Positions 23,974 through 35,600 of a stretch of DNA of 64,000 nucleotides are shown here, piece after piece (position 1 is the first letter of the stretch; each line of letters begins with the position of its first letter). A model generated the notes under the pieces. It saw nothing but the letters and a program-made list of their open reading frames with translations. It was not told the origin of the DNA and did not search any database. Source of the DNA: Pyrenopolyporus hunteri. Taxonomy: Eukaryota > Ascomycota > Sordariomycetes > Xylariales > Hypoxylaceae. The stretch is from contig CADCXC010000009.1 in the NCBI GenBank assembly GCA_902806595.1, positions 1,426,001-1,490,000 of the forward strand, in the 5' to 3' direction. The position numbers and the translations under genes are program-made.

Positions 23974-26900
23974 ATGGCTTCTACGCGCTCACCGTCGCCC
24001 GCTGCGGACGTGTCTGCCCCTACCTCGCCGCAATTATCACCTCGATCTAAGATCAAGGCATTGCTGGCCACAGTGAACGATGCAGACTCGGACGATGAGC
24101 CTAGCCGACCCGTGGACGCAAAATCATTACTGAAATCCATTGACAAAAGTGTCATCATAAATACTAAATCGCGGCCTACGCAAAGTTCGGAGGAGGATAA
24201 TGACGATGAGGAAGAAGAGATTGTTCGGCCCCGAGGGCGGCTCGCCGCGCGGATGAGGGCGAACGATTCGAACACCACGAAGAAGATTTCATCTAGTACA
24301 TCAGCTACCAGGGCCAAGAGCCCAAAAGAAACACGACCCCATACTCCCATGGCGCTTAGCAATGAGAATAAGCCGACGAATGCAGACGAGGACGACGAGG
24401 ATGAGGACGTCAGCACAATGCCACGTAGACGGCTCGCAAGGCCTATTCGAGATTCTACGCCAGAAGTTACGGCGAACGACGAGGCGCCCCCTTCGCCTGG
24501 TCTCTTCGTCACGCCAGCCCCTGAAACCCCGGTGGCTCACCGCCAGTCCGCAGCAGAGTCTGATACGGATGAGGAGCTACCAGAAAACTTAGGAAAGAGT
24601 GAACGCTTCCTAGCCCTAGTAGCCAGGAAGCGGCAAGAGAGGCTCGCCAAGGAGGCTGAGGAGGAGCGCAAGCGAAAAGAACGTACCGAGCGAATGGCTC
24701 AGCAGATGCCCACCGAATCAGAGGTCGACGACGACGCATCCGACGTCACGGATGATGACGGCGGTCGCAAGCTCACCCAAGAGGTTTCTCGGCCCCCTCG
24801 GAAGGCCAGCAAGAAGGCTTTGGAAGAGATGAACCGCGAAACACAGCGACTAAGTCGGAGCTTGCAACTCGCCCACGAGGCGAAGACTAAGAAAAAGATC
24901 ACGAAGGCTTCTCTATTCGAGCGTTTCAATTTTAGGACGGAAGCAGCGCCTAACAACAAAGCGGCCAGCTCGAGTAGACCGACAACTCCGGGGTCAACGC
25001 AAAATACAGACCTTGATATGGCAGATGCTGGAACTCCGCCTAGTTCTCCGCCACTTGCACCAAAACCCATCGACGGCTCCGAGGCGGCTCCCACAGCCCC
25101 GGATACTCGTGCGGTATTGGACGACGTATTTGGAGATGGTGGAGAGTTACCTAGCTTAGAAGCCGCATTGGCGGAAAGCAAAAGGGAGGACAAGGGCAAA
25201 GGCAAAGCTGTTGATGTCTCGGTCAGAACCGCGGATTCCAAGCAAGCTAAAGCAAGCAAGCCGAAACGTCAAGTTCGGGTCAAATTGCCTCCAACACAAG
25301 CAAATTTGGTCATGATAGACTCCGACGACGAGCTCGAGATTACCAGGCCAAGAAAAGGGAGGATGGATGCGGTATTTGACAAACTTCCTGAGAAAAAGGC
25401 ACAGGAATCCAGGCCTATGAACGTGCTGCGCCGTTTAGCCCATCTCTCCTCACCCACCAAAGAACCACCGAGGGGCCGCAACGCCAAGCCATCGATGACC
25501 CCTGCCGAACTTCAAATGTCTCTTCAGCAGCGTGCTCGAGCTCAGGCTAAGCTAGAGCGTGAGCGACGTCTCGAGTTCCTAAGGTCGAAGGGCATCACCG
25601 TACAAACCGAGGAGGAGCGTCGACGGGAAAGGGAACAGGTCGAAGACATTGTTGCCCGAGCTCGCCAAGAAGTCGAGGAGATCATGCAAAGAGAACGTGA
25701 AGATGCGAAGAAGGCACGAAAAGAGAAGAGAAAGAATGGCGAAGACGACCCTCTAGCTTGGGACGATAGCGACGACGATAGCTTTGAGGACGGCGGAGAG
25801 GAAGATGCGGCCGAGATCGAGTATTCGGGATCGGAAGAGGAAAACGAAGGAGAAGAGGACGACGAGGCGAACGACGCCAAAGACGCTGAAGATGAACCCA
25901 CGGCAAATCCGATGCTTGAAGATGAAGCGGAAGAAGAAGGCGAATCTGAAGGGCAGCACACACCGAAGGCCATTAGACATGTCGCTTCTGACGACGAAGC
26001 CGAAGATGAGCTTCCAGCGATGAAGTCCCGTCGATCAAAGAAGAACGTGCACATTGTCTCAGATGATGAAGACGATATCGAAGCAACCCCAAAACCTAAG
26101 ACTAGCCATCCCAAATCCCCATCCGTCACCAATTTCAGCTCTCCCAAAGTCCCGACGTCCGTCCTACGCTCGGCCAGAAAGACATTCATTCCTGGACTTC
26201 CCGTTCCTGCTGCCGGGCCAGCAGGCCTTGGACTGACGCAAATATTTGCCGGTACCATGGACGACAGCCAACCAAGACCAGTCAGCGGGTCTCCGCAGGA
26301 GTTCATGCCCAGCTTAGACAACTTCCCCGACTCCCAGTTTTCTGCTACAGCAGGCCAGTCCCAAAATGCTGCAGTACTTGACAGCCAAAACCTGCACAAT
26401 CTAGATACCCAAACGCGCGAAACAGAAACCCAAGGCGTCCAACTACACTTCACGCAATCACAAGCACACGGGTTTGACAGTTTAATGCAGATAGATGGGA
26501 CTCAAATGTCGGAGCTGATCGAGCCTACCCAGGACGGCGGCTTCCAGGATTTCTCCCCGCTCAAGCAACGATTCATCGAAGCACCGCAATCCACAGTTGA
26601 TACTATGGTGTTGAACGGGACTCCCGACTACGAGAAGATACAAGAATCTCCTATTATGAGAAGGAAGGGAAAATTAAGGCGCAGAGGCGAAAGTATAGCG
26701 TCAATTTCCACCCTAGAGTCAGCAGAGGTTCCTGCAAGCCCTAGCGCCCCTCCTAGAAACGCTGAAGTAGATGGGAGTGCCGCGGCAAGTGCTTTTAGGT
26801 TAATGCAGAAGGCTGCTAGGAGGAAGAAGCGCATGCAAGAGAAGTTCGACAAGAAAAAGAGCAAGGCTACCGAGATGATCGAGGAGCAAGCCGAGGAATC

Positions 26901-28170
26901 GGAAGATGAGTATGCCGGGCTTGGTGGAGCTGACGGCGAAGACTCGAGCGAAGAGGACGAGGAGCTCGTTAAGGAGATGATTGACGACGCGGCCGGAAAC
27001 GATGCTAACGATGATAAGCTGGCCGGCTTCTTCGCGTAAGTTCTATCCACGCAAACCCGGCATAACGAAGACTAACTGCTCTATAGTGACCGAGAACGGG
27101 CGGCAGATGCTGCGCAAGTAGACAAGCTGTTCCGAGACATCACGACCGGTATGCTACGAAAGCGGCGCCGTGGCGGAGGTAACAACGACTTCGACCTGTC
27201 AGACTCGGATGACGGGGGTGAGGCCAGACGGCGTATGAAGCGGCGTCAGTTTGCAAAGATGCAAAAGGCACTATTGGCCGACGAACGCATCGGTAAGATC
27301 GCGGAGAACCCGCGTAACGCCGCGTTCCTCAAGAGCATAGAGGATAGACACAGTGATGATGAGTGGGATTTCGAAGAGAACTTTGCGGAAGCCGCACCTG
27401 AGAGCGGAGATAGCGAGAGCCAAGGACGGGACACTCCCGGAACCGAGCAATTGATCCCAGACAGCCAACCTACGACCGGGGATCGCAAACGCGTGCGTGA
27501 GGACGGCCACGCAGCACGGCCACCTCCCAATGCTCGCCGCACCAAGGGGGGTGTTCGTCCTACCTCACTCACCGACGTCCGCAGGGAATTATCCAACTTG
27601 TTTGACGAGCCCAATGGTTCTGCTGCGTCTATTATCCCCGCCACAGAAATTGGGTCTGATAGCGAAAATGAGGAGCGTCCGACCACGTCTTCATCGTTGT
27701 CCAACAAGGAGAACCGACGACCTGAAGTCGCCGTCGTCGACCGTATCAAGCTCAAGCGCGATTCCTCATCAGTATCTACGGGCGGCAACGGCTCATCCTC
27801 ACGCCTCGCGTTCGCCGCGCCGTCAGCACCTGGTAGCAGCGGGTTCAAGGTTCCAGCACTGCTCAGGCGAGCAACGACCAACTCGCTCATGTCGAATTCC
27901 TCGTCGTCTAGTACGCCGGGCGGCAGCGGTGCCCCGCACAATACCACCACCGCCACCGCGGGTCTAGCCGGAATGGCCTCGGCGGACGACGGCAAGGTGC
28001 TGAAGAAGACGGCGGGCAAGCGCTCCGGCATCAATTACTTCGCGCGCGAGAACGAGCGCAGGGCGGCGGTCGCCGAGGCCGAGAAGAGGCGCGAGGCGAA
28101 GAAGTGGAAGGGCGTCGAGGGCAGGAGTAAGGTTGTTGGTGGGCTGTTCGGCGGCGGGAAGTTCGAGTAG
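23974..28170 (+). CDS. MRC1: Mediator of replication checkpoint Mrc1 (Claspin)
   Basis: Exons 23974-27035 and 27087-28170 encode 1381 residues. The 51-bp intron has a GTAAGT donor, an ACTAAC branch site and a CTATAG acceptor. It lies inside the conserved MRC1 domain and restores GFFA-DRERAADAAQVDKLF. The protein is very acidic and disordered, with lysine-rich coiled-coil stretches around residues 510-590. An SQ/TQ cluster (about ten sites, residues about 763-860) fits a target of the Mec1/ATR kinase. The MRC1-like domain (about 890-1060) includes KKRMQEKFDKKKSK and DEYAGLGGADGED. Mrc1 travels with the replisome, supports fork speed and relays stalled-fork signals to the Rad53/Chk2 kinase. The extensive open frames on the opposite strand are a by-product of its Asp/Glu/Ser codons. 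Confidence 0.93.
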
Positions 28171-28893
28171 GCGAAGTACCTAGTTTTTTTGCCTGGGATA
28201 GTATCTATTCATGGTATACGGCGCTGCATTGGGATCCGAGGATAGGTGTTTCGCATGGCGTTGGCGTTTAAGGGTTCAAGACTGCCTAGGTAGATAGTCG
28301 TGAGTCTCAGGGTATACGGGCATGAAAATCGATATGATACGCGTTCCCATAATATCAACATAAGGTTTGAATCTTTGGACATTGATCATACGCTTCTGCT
28401 AGCAATTATGTTGATTGCAGTGTACGGGGAAAACGTCTAAATTATTAAAATACTACTCGATGTACATGACAGTTCCAACCCCTTTTTTCCCTGAAGCTTC
28501 GTAAAGGGGGGAGGATGTATGGTGGGTTATTACCTAAGCGTGATTACGTACGCACCACCGATGTCTTACTGTTACGTCATCACGGCCGTCTCACTTTAAC
28601 CTCGTTTCTTCATCATTTATTGTAGCCGCCGAGATAAAGCGCGAACTCTAGACGAAATAATGCTGAGGGGTAGATTGATGCCGGGTTCCTTCTCTAGTAT
28701 TTGATACTTTTCATCTCTGCCGGGCTTGGAGCAGCTTAAAATAGATTTCTAGGCACCGAGGATGGAAAGGAAGTCCAGGCTCGCAAACATCAAACGAACA
28801 CATGTTCACCAACATCCTTACCACGCATTTCATAGAGGGTCTGAGTCGGGTTAATACGGTATTAATGACGATGCTTCGGTGATAAACCGGTTG
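28171..28893. other. intergenic spacer
   Basis: A 720-bp spacer between MRC1 and the next + strand gene. No gene, repeat or strong motif seen apart from a CCTAGGTAG half-site near 28287. Confidence 0.5.
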
Positions 28894-30163
28894 ATGATGG
28901 CACCACCGCCGGCTGTAGGTCTCAAGCCACGATAGCGGCAATCAGTGAACGACTATTTACTAATCGCGTCAGACCCCGACGCCGCATCGCTTCCTGGTGC
29001 CGAAGAGGTCCCAGCCTAAGAATGAGGCTCCTAAGGCGTTTCAGAGTGGCCCACAGCAGTTCCATACGACGCCGCGATTCTCTCTCCATTCCACGCCTAG
29101 GGAGCCGGGAGGAGGACCGTCGCAGCGGCCGTCTTCTAGCATTCCTACTCCAGTTCCGAGTCGGACCGGAGCTGGGACGTTCTTTCGGCCTACGCCACGC
29201 CCTACGGACCCTATCAATGACAGCATTGATAGCTCGCCCCCTTTTGACGGGCAGGAATCCGTCGGCGAGGGCGGCGCTTATCAGGATGATCCCATCGAAG
29301 TTTTCGACGTAGACACGGACGTAGACGCCGTACCGGAGTCTTCGCCAGTGAGAGCAGCAACTAGCCACACCCACGACGGAGATAGCGAAAGCGAATCGGA
29401 CATAAAACCCCGATCGCCAAAGCGCCGCCGCATCTCCATATCCTCCGACTTCCCCATCGACGACCACCACGACGACTTTCCGCCGTCCCACGGGGAGGAC
29501 GAAAGCGACGGCGCAGACTCCATCATGCGTGACCGAGACCCGCACTCCCAATCTTCTCCTTTCAGCTATAACACAGCAGATAACGACGAGGACCTAGAAG
29601 GCATCCTCTCTCCCGTCCTCCACCGCCATCCAACCTCCGCCCAACAACAACCGACGTTCCAGAAAGCGCCGCGCTTCAAGCCCGTCGAACCCCCCGAGCC
29701 CTCCCGCCGCGTCGATCCGCTCCCGGACGCGTTCTCGCCCCACCGCAGGGGCGCCGCCAAGTACGTGCCCGGCGGGCTGGCGGCGTCGGTGCGCGACTGG
29801 TTCGTGGGCGTGTGGGCCGGCGGCGGCGCCGGCGTCGTGGCGGGCGAGGCGGGGTGGGCCGCGCGGATCAGCGTCGAAGAGGTGCGCGCCGCGGCCGGCG
29901 TGACGCTGGTTACCGGGCGGGAAGTCGGGGATGGGGATGGGGATGGGCGCGAGCATGATGACCGGGCTGGTGGGGGAGGGGAGGATGGGCAGGCGAAGAG
30001 CGTAAGGGTTGTGCTTGCGGGAAGCCCGAGGGTTGTGGGGCTGGAAAGGGGCCGCGAGGTACGGCCTGATGCGGTGGTGGGCGTGGGACGGCCGACGTGG
30101 GAGGTCGAGGTGCCTGATTTGGGCCGCTGGGCGGTGGTGTGTGAGTGGGCTGTTCTAGGGTGA
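28894..30163 (+). CDS. conserved fungal protein of unknown function
   Basis: Exons 28894-28914 and 28973-30163 give 403 residues. The main open frame lacks an upstream ATG. A TTACTAAT branch site and CAG acceptor at 28971-28972 show that an intron precedes it, and a GTAGGT donor at 28915 defines a 21-nt first exon (ATG ATG GCA ...) that joins in phase to TPTPHRFLVPKRSQ. Residues 1-250 are disordered, rich in Pro/Ser/Asp, with a basic KRRR patch that could be a nuclear localisation signal. A second block starts at FSPHRRGAAKYVPGGLAASV and ends with alternating hydrophobic strands (VRVVLAG, WEVEVPDLGRWAVVCEW), suggesting a small beta-barrel such as an OB fold. That reading is inference. I do not recognise the family. 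Either ATG (28894 or 28897) may be used. Confidence 0.72.
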
Positions 30164-30590
30164 GGTCCGCTTGAGGAGGTAGGTAGGTATTCATTTATTG
30201 AATCGATTCTACCTGGAGTCGGATATCCTGACGATGACTAACGGTATTTAGAGATACGCAGAGAAAGATGACGGGCTAGGTCATTGCCGACTAAACTCTT
30301 ACATTTCGACTACCTACCTACCTTACACCAAGATTCATTACGGCAATGCTGGTAGGATGGGAACCGTCGAGCGAAGTCATCAATACGATATACAACCAAA
30401 ATAGGACACATTTTTTCATACGTAGCCTTTTGGGGGTTACTCAGAGTTTGGCTATATGAGGACGGTTGACTTCCGCATCTATAGTCGTGCTCACTCTTAC
30501 CATCACGTTATCGGAAATTTATTCACACTCGATCTAAATCTATACACGTCGTGTTCGCCTATCGGAGGTGGTTCCCTACGACCTACCAGT

Positions 30591-31200
30591 TGGGTTGCCG
30601 TACGTCATGGCATCTGTGTACCAACCTTGTACACCATGTGTCAACATGATTAGGATGGAGAGCCGTACAACGCCGCCATCTCGGGGCGCATTCGTGGGGG
30701 TGAGGGTCATTCGCTAGGATACAACCCCGAGTCTCATCGATCGTAGGCTAGCCGACGCCGTCTCGGGCAAGCTTCGGGATTACGTCAATAATATTCGTCG
30801 CGTCCCATCCCGCGGGTATTTCGGATCCATAGGTAGACCAATCAACCCCTTGAACACCCATACGCCTCCCTAGACCCATTTGACTCGTTCAAGAAAGCAC
30901 ACGAGCGGATTCTCGTGGATGTAGAGCGTTCTATTGCCTGCCAAATCCGATTTCAAAAATGGTCTGAAGGAACGATACAACGTGGCTGTCCGGAGCACGA
31001 CGGCATGCGCAAGGCAGACTAGGATGCACTGACCCCCAGCCACGGTTTCCGAGGCCTTGGAATGACGTACGCAAGAACGACGCTGGAGCCTGTGTGGTGA
31101 GTTGGGGAAAGGGACGGCCGGGTCCCGCCTGGCGTACTACGAATACGAAATCTTCAAGATCGCTCTGGTTGGCGTAAAGGCGGTAAGATGGAACTTGATA
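30591..31200 (+). pseudogene. decayed APH-type phosphotransferase relic
   Basis: Four protein blocks in the right order for a fungal aminoglycoside-phosphotransferase-like (APH, choline-kinase-fold) protein can be read, but in alternating frames and broken by stops. They are GICVPTLY (frame 3, near 30615; family IPVPxVY), KLRDYVNNIRRVPSRGYFGS (frame 1, 30769-30828; family QLRxYVxxLRSIPxxGYFGS), DPFDSFKKAHERI (frame 3, from 30873; family GPFxSE) and AGSRLAYYEYEIFK (frame 1, near 31115-31160; family AGWxPxYYEYxK). The catalytic HGDLxPRN block is not recognisable. The ordering argues for a real relic. The frameshifts and several in-frame TAG/TGA show it is dead. Confidence 0.55.
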
Positions 31201-33172
31201 ACGTTTGGGATACTCAGTCGCTCTTAGAGTCTAGCTCATAAGCTCTAATAGACTATAGGATGAGTCGCCACAGCCTAGCATCGGATCTGGTGCGAAGGAA
31301 CCCCTTGGTCGCACCGGGCTAGCGCCCCCTTTCATCCTGGCGAGACCTATCAAGTCTCCCTTACAGCTTCTATACAGTATACCTGGGTGCCTACCTAAGT
31401 AGGTAAGTAGCTCCTGGGCAGTGTTCTACATCAATATACTGACGGTTGCTGCTGCAAAGCCTTACTCATGGAGCTTAAATATGACTATAGCCCTTGGTTT
31501 TGTTTAGGGTTGCCTATTAGACAGTCATCTATAACTTTCAGAGCCTGTGACTCAATATAGTACCTAAATCAAGGGCGGTGTTTAAACCATTAAACTTGTC
31601 CGTGAGGTGCTATAGACGCTGTCCTCCGTACCTAGCTTCCCCTAACTTTACCGGACTTACGCCTGGTATAAAGGCGTGCAGATGGGTATATGTAGGTACC
31701 TACCTACCTAGGTATGTATTATTGCCCTTACCTTACCCTAATTCGGTACCTAGGTTCGCCTTCCTCAATACGTCTCTTAAACGAACCTAGGTAGCTAACA
31801 GTTGCCACGGTATAAAAATCGCCCAAGCAACCACGGACAAGATAAAGTTAATTTCGCCCCACGGCTTCCCTTGCCGTGGCTTCTGCGGTAGGACCAGTGC
31901 GCTAAACACGAACCCATAAGGAAACAACATAGGTACGCGTGGAAAGCAGTACTTGAGATTTAGGTAGCTGCTGACGGTTCGCCTAGGTACCTAGGTAGGT
32001 ACTACCTAATGAGGCAGGCGGCTAGAAAAGTATATAAACGAGAACAACACCAGCGATGCCAACCATCTCATCTTTTTCTCTCTTTTTTCCCTCGCGTCAA
32101 TCTACGCTTACCTACTCAGTCCCACACGCCCTTCCTCTCTCCACACCAGGTAATAGATACCAGGGACGGCCTTATTTCTATCTTGCTCGGAATATGAGCG
32201 AGGGAGCAAGGCTTCATATCCCACACCAACTCCCATTTTGTTGGGACGGACGAGATTTCCAACCCGACCAATCTTGCGCGGCTTGCACGTCCATTCTCGA
32301 CAATGGCCTATACCCATCCGCGCGACGTCCGAGCCGTACAGGCGGAGATATTATTCGTAACTAGGTACGATATATTGCCCTCTGGACACGGGCTTTGTTC
32401 AGCAGGAGTAGTCGTAATGTGGTACCGAGTTCGTATATCCGCCGTTTCTCTAAATTACGCGACCCACGAAAGGTGGAAACCCAAGATACTCGGCACGGAG
32501 TCCGAAAATACCGCCTCCGTTCTCGCCTACGAAAGAAGAACTTGCGATACTACATTTACTTCTGAACCCACTTTAGAATGTACTCTCATTCTCGATAAGA
32601 AAAAGCCTTTCGTTACCGATAGTACCCCAGTCAGCTCCAGATTATATTCTGAAAGGCCAGTTTTGACCTAAAACAGGAGCTTTGATCTCCTACTTTATGC
32701 CGGGCTCAAGTTATGAAGGGCAAATCGTCCCGGCTAGACGTGGGCAAAGATGCCTTGGATCGCATTAGCGGGTGTCTATCATGCACCTATCATGAGCCGG
32801 CCGGGGCAGATGCACCCCTACGGCTTGAATTCGTGGGGCCTTTTTCATCAACACAGCACCCGGCAAGATCATTCTTGCTGCTGCCGCTATTTAGCAGAAA
32901 TGGATAGGCAGTTCCGACCGCTAGCGCTACCACGGAGGAGACGTTGAAGAAATTTGACCTCTGGATTCCAAGTAATAACATTCTTCCTCGACCCAAATTC
33001 ATCATCAACTGCACTGCCAGAACGGACGATTCATCAGGGATCAGTCCACTGTGTCCTCTGAGGCGCGAACTTGCTCGCAGCGCGCTTACCGAACCCGGTC
33101 TTTACCGGTGGCACACACCGAAGTTATAAGCGGTGCCCGAGTCGGCGGAGGACCAGTTTCGTCTATCCCTGT

Positions 33173-33523
33173 TGTAACATGACAATGTGGGCCTAGTATA
33201 TAATAGGTACCGACAGGTACACAGTATGAGACATAGCGTCCAACTACAACAACAATACAATACATACGAGCTAGACTGACACCACGTGTGACACCTGTTT
33301 TCCCCTCGCCTCAAGCGTCACCTTATGATCTTGGTACTCATGGTGTCAGAGGACATAGATAGGGACGCCCCCCATGTACATCTACATGTCGATAAGCCGA
33401 CGCCCCACACACATAAATATCCCAAACACACATCATGTATGTACATACTTACGGAATACAACAACATACATGACCACCGAATGATGATCTGCCCAACACA
33501 TGGGTACTCCCTAGTATAGATAC
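33173..33523 (+). repeat. 350-bp tandem repeat, copy 1
   Basis: First of two direct copies. It begins at TGTAACATGACAATGTGGG and includes AGTATATAATAGGTACC, ACTACAACAACAATAC and, at the end, CATCATGTATGTACATACTT and GAATGATGATCTGCC. The same blocks recur in the same order 351 bp further on. The copies differ at many sites, so the duplication is not recent. No coding potential. Confidence 0.85.
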
Positions 33524-33848
33524 TGTCACATGGCAATATGGGTCTACTATATAATAGGTACCCATGGGTACCTACACAGTATGGGATAGATCATCCATCT
33601 ACAACAACAATACCGACCATACCACCACATACACTGCAACATCAGCGTATTGGTGCAGAGAGCAACCCATTGCCAAAATCTCGTATTGAAATCCATGACG
33701 CCATCACAACATCAGCCCTAACATCAAAACAATATTATGATTCAAAAGCCGACGCCCCACACATATAAATACCCCGACCACACATCATGTATGTACATAC
33801 TTACACAATACAACAACCATACATGAACACAGAATGATGATCTGCCTA
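33524..33848 (+). repeat. 350-bp tandem repeat, copy 2
   Basis: Second direct copy, beginning at TGTCACATGGCAATATGGG. The outer thirds align well with copy 1, while the middle (about 33620-33745) has diverged or been replaced. Confidence 0.85.
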
Positions 33849-34116
33849 ATTCTTCTCCGCGCTGCTCAGCGTACGCGATAGAAATGCGATAATGTGTGGA
33901 TACTTAATCACATGACATAAGCTCTATTGTATAGAGTATAAAAACGATACTCGCCGACTATTATAGTTTAGAAGAACCAAGCAACTTACAACACACACAT
34001 TCTGTCTTTGGTCTGACCTTGAGTAGACATTGACGGGACGTGATCGTTGTAAAACGCAAAGCCAACGTAACACATGTGTTGGTCGAGCACCATGATGATC
34101 CGGGCATCTGACGGCT

Positions 34117-34175
34117 GGCCATTTGCCATGAAACCGCCAACCCGCCAAAACGTTGAAAAAAAGATGACATAAGCC
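34117..34175 (+). repeat. left terminal inverted repeat
   Basis: A 59-base end, inversely matched to 35284-35341. It may extend four bases left (GGCTGGCC against GGTGGGCC at the right end). Confidence 0.85.
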
Positions 34176-34267
34176 ATATATATGCGTATAGACGACTAGA
34201 AAAAAGATGACATAATCGCATGTCTAGCATTGACAAAGATGATATAATGCGAGAAAAGATGACATAA
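34160..34267 (+). repeat. four AAAGATGAYATAA direct repeats
   Basis: The 13-mer AAAGATGACATAA occurs at 34160-34172, 34203-34215 and 34255-34267, and with one C-to-T change at 34235-34247. The series covers the subterminal part of the left arm. The AT-converted second copy of the element keeps the same array as AAATAATATAA variants near 34756-34860. Subterminal repeats of this kind are transposase-binding sites in several DNA transposon families; that role here is inference. Confidence 0.75.
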
Positions 34268-35283
34268 CATGCGATTAGCGGGTTTTTAAGGGAACTTCCC
34301 CCTACGTATCGCCTTAATAATAAGGTTATTTCCACGTTTAGAGCTTATAACCGTATAACTATACCGTTTTAAAAGTAAGATATATTATATATTAATAATT
34401 TTAAAATTATAATATTTTTTTAGAAAAATGTTTACGTATTTATTAAATGGATATACGAGTAAAAAATAAATAAATAATTACGTATATAATTTATTATATA
34501 TTAATAATTAATATTTTTAAAATTAAAAAGTTAAAAAAATAAATAAAATAATTAAATATATTTATTAAATTAATTAATTTTCGAAATATTTAAATTTTTA
34601 AACTGTATATTTTTTATTATTTTATTTAATTAATTATAAATTTTTTATATATAAAAATTATTTTACGATTTATATTATTAATTTTTAAGTATTTTAATAA
34701 ATTAACGGTTTTAAAGGAATAGTTTATTATATGAAATCGTTAATTCGTTAAAACGTTAAAAAAAAATAATATAAATTATATATATACGTATAAACGATTA
34801 AAAAAAAAATAATATAATCGTATATTTAATTTTATAAAAATAATATAATACGAAAAAAAATAATATAATATATTATTAACGAGTTTTTAAAAAAACTTTT
34901 TTATATATATTATTATAATAATAAAAATATTTCTATATATTTAAAACTTATAGTCGTATAATTATATTATTTTAAAAATAAAATATATTATATATTAATA
35001 ATTTTAAAATTATAATATTTTTTAAAAAAGTATTTACGTATTTATCGAATGGGTATATAAGTAAAAAATAAATATTTAAATAAATAAATAATAATTACGT
35101 ATATAATTTATTATATAATAATAATTAATATCTTTAAAATTAAAAGGTTAAAAAAATAAATAAAATAATTAAAAATAGTAGTTAAATTAATTAATTTTCG
35201 AAATATTTAAATCTTTAAACCGTATATTTTTAACTATTTTCTTTAATTAATTACAAGTCCTTTTTATATAAGAGTTATTCTAC

Positions 35284-35341
35284 GGCTTATGTCATCAATT
35301 TTCAGTTGTTTTGGCGGGTTGGCGGTTTGGGGGGAATGGCC
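35284..35341 (-). repeat. right terminal inverted repeat
   Basis: Complement of the left end. The outermost 21 bases, 35325-35345, recur exactly at 50502-50522, which suggests that the true border is at or beyond 35345. Confidence 0.85.
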
Positions 35342-35359
35342 CACCATACATCTGTAGTT

Positions 35360-35490
35360 GTAGTTGATTAACTATCTGCCCATAAGGGTACGTATGTGGG
35401 GTATCTATACGGGGGGCGTTGGGTTATCGATAGCTAGACATACATGTGGAGTGTACCTATATAGGTATGTCCTCTGACATTATGACACCC
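35360..35490 (-). repeat. inverted third copy of the 33.2-33.8 kb repeat
   Basis: The reverse complement of this segment aligns with 33340-33500 of copy 1. It shares TGTCAGAGGACATA exactly, then CATGTA..TCTA....TCGATAA.CC.ACGCCCC with a few mismatches, then a weaker match around GGCAGAT. The TIR dimer therefore lies between oppositely oriented copies of one repeat. Confidence 0.7.
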
Positions 35491-35496
35491 CAAATG

Positions 35497-35600
35497 AACT
35501 TCTTAGCTAGCTTCTTCCAATACAACCAATCATCACCTTACAACGCCCACAACCAATGGACCTCTTAGCTCGTTTCATCTAATACAACCAATCATCGTCT
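35497..35600 (+). repeat. short direct repeat pair, about 42 bp
   Basis: CTTAGCT...AATACAACCAATCATC appears at 35497-35538 and again at 35558-35600, with a few substitutions between the copies. Confidence 0.75.

Larger units (their letters stand above)
34117..35341. mobile_element. TIR element dimer, internally AT-saturated
   Basis: The outer ends, 34117-34175 and 35284-35341, are inverted repeats. Both start with GGCCATT, share a perfect 21-base block (34131-34151 and the complement of 35308-35328), and finish with GATGACATAAGCC (34163-34175 and the complement of 35284-35296). Between them lie two head-to-tail copies of a unit of about 610 bp (34117-34724 and 34721-35341). The right TIR of copy 1 and the left TIR of copy 2 meet at 34721-34724 and are recognisable only after allowing C-to-T and G-to-A changes. 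About 900 bp in the middle is nearly pure A+T, as expected from RIP on linked repeats, while the outer ends are spared. There is no transposase frame, so the unit looks like a non-autonomous DNA element (MITE). Target-site duplications are not evident. Confidence 0.85.

Noticed and set aside
23970..27050. Long minus-strand open frames opposite MRC1, up to 303 residues
   Set aside because: They are Ser-rich mirror images of the Asp/Glu/Ser codons of MRC1, with no independent start or splice signals.
32056..32671. Two overlapping open frames after a TATATAAA
   Set aside because: They could be a short gene with an intron, but no splice pair gives a recognisable or clearly coding product, and the surroundings are decayed.
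33173..33848. Tandem repeats considered as a CRISPR array
   Set aside because: Unit length of about 350 bp, only two direct copies, no spacer pattern, and a eukaryotic genome.
33986..34177. Minus-strand frame beside the TIR element with a protein-like stretch
   Set aside because: It starts inside the left TIR and ends without a family match; about 45 plausible residues are too few to call a gene or relic.
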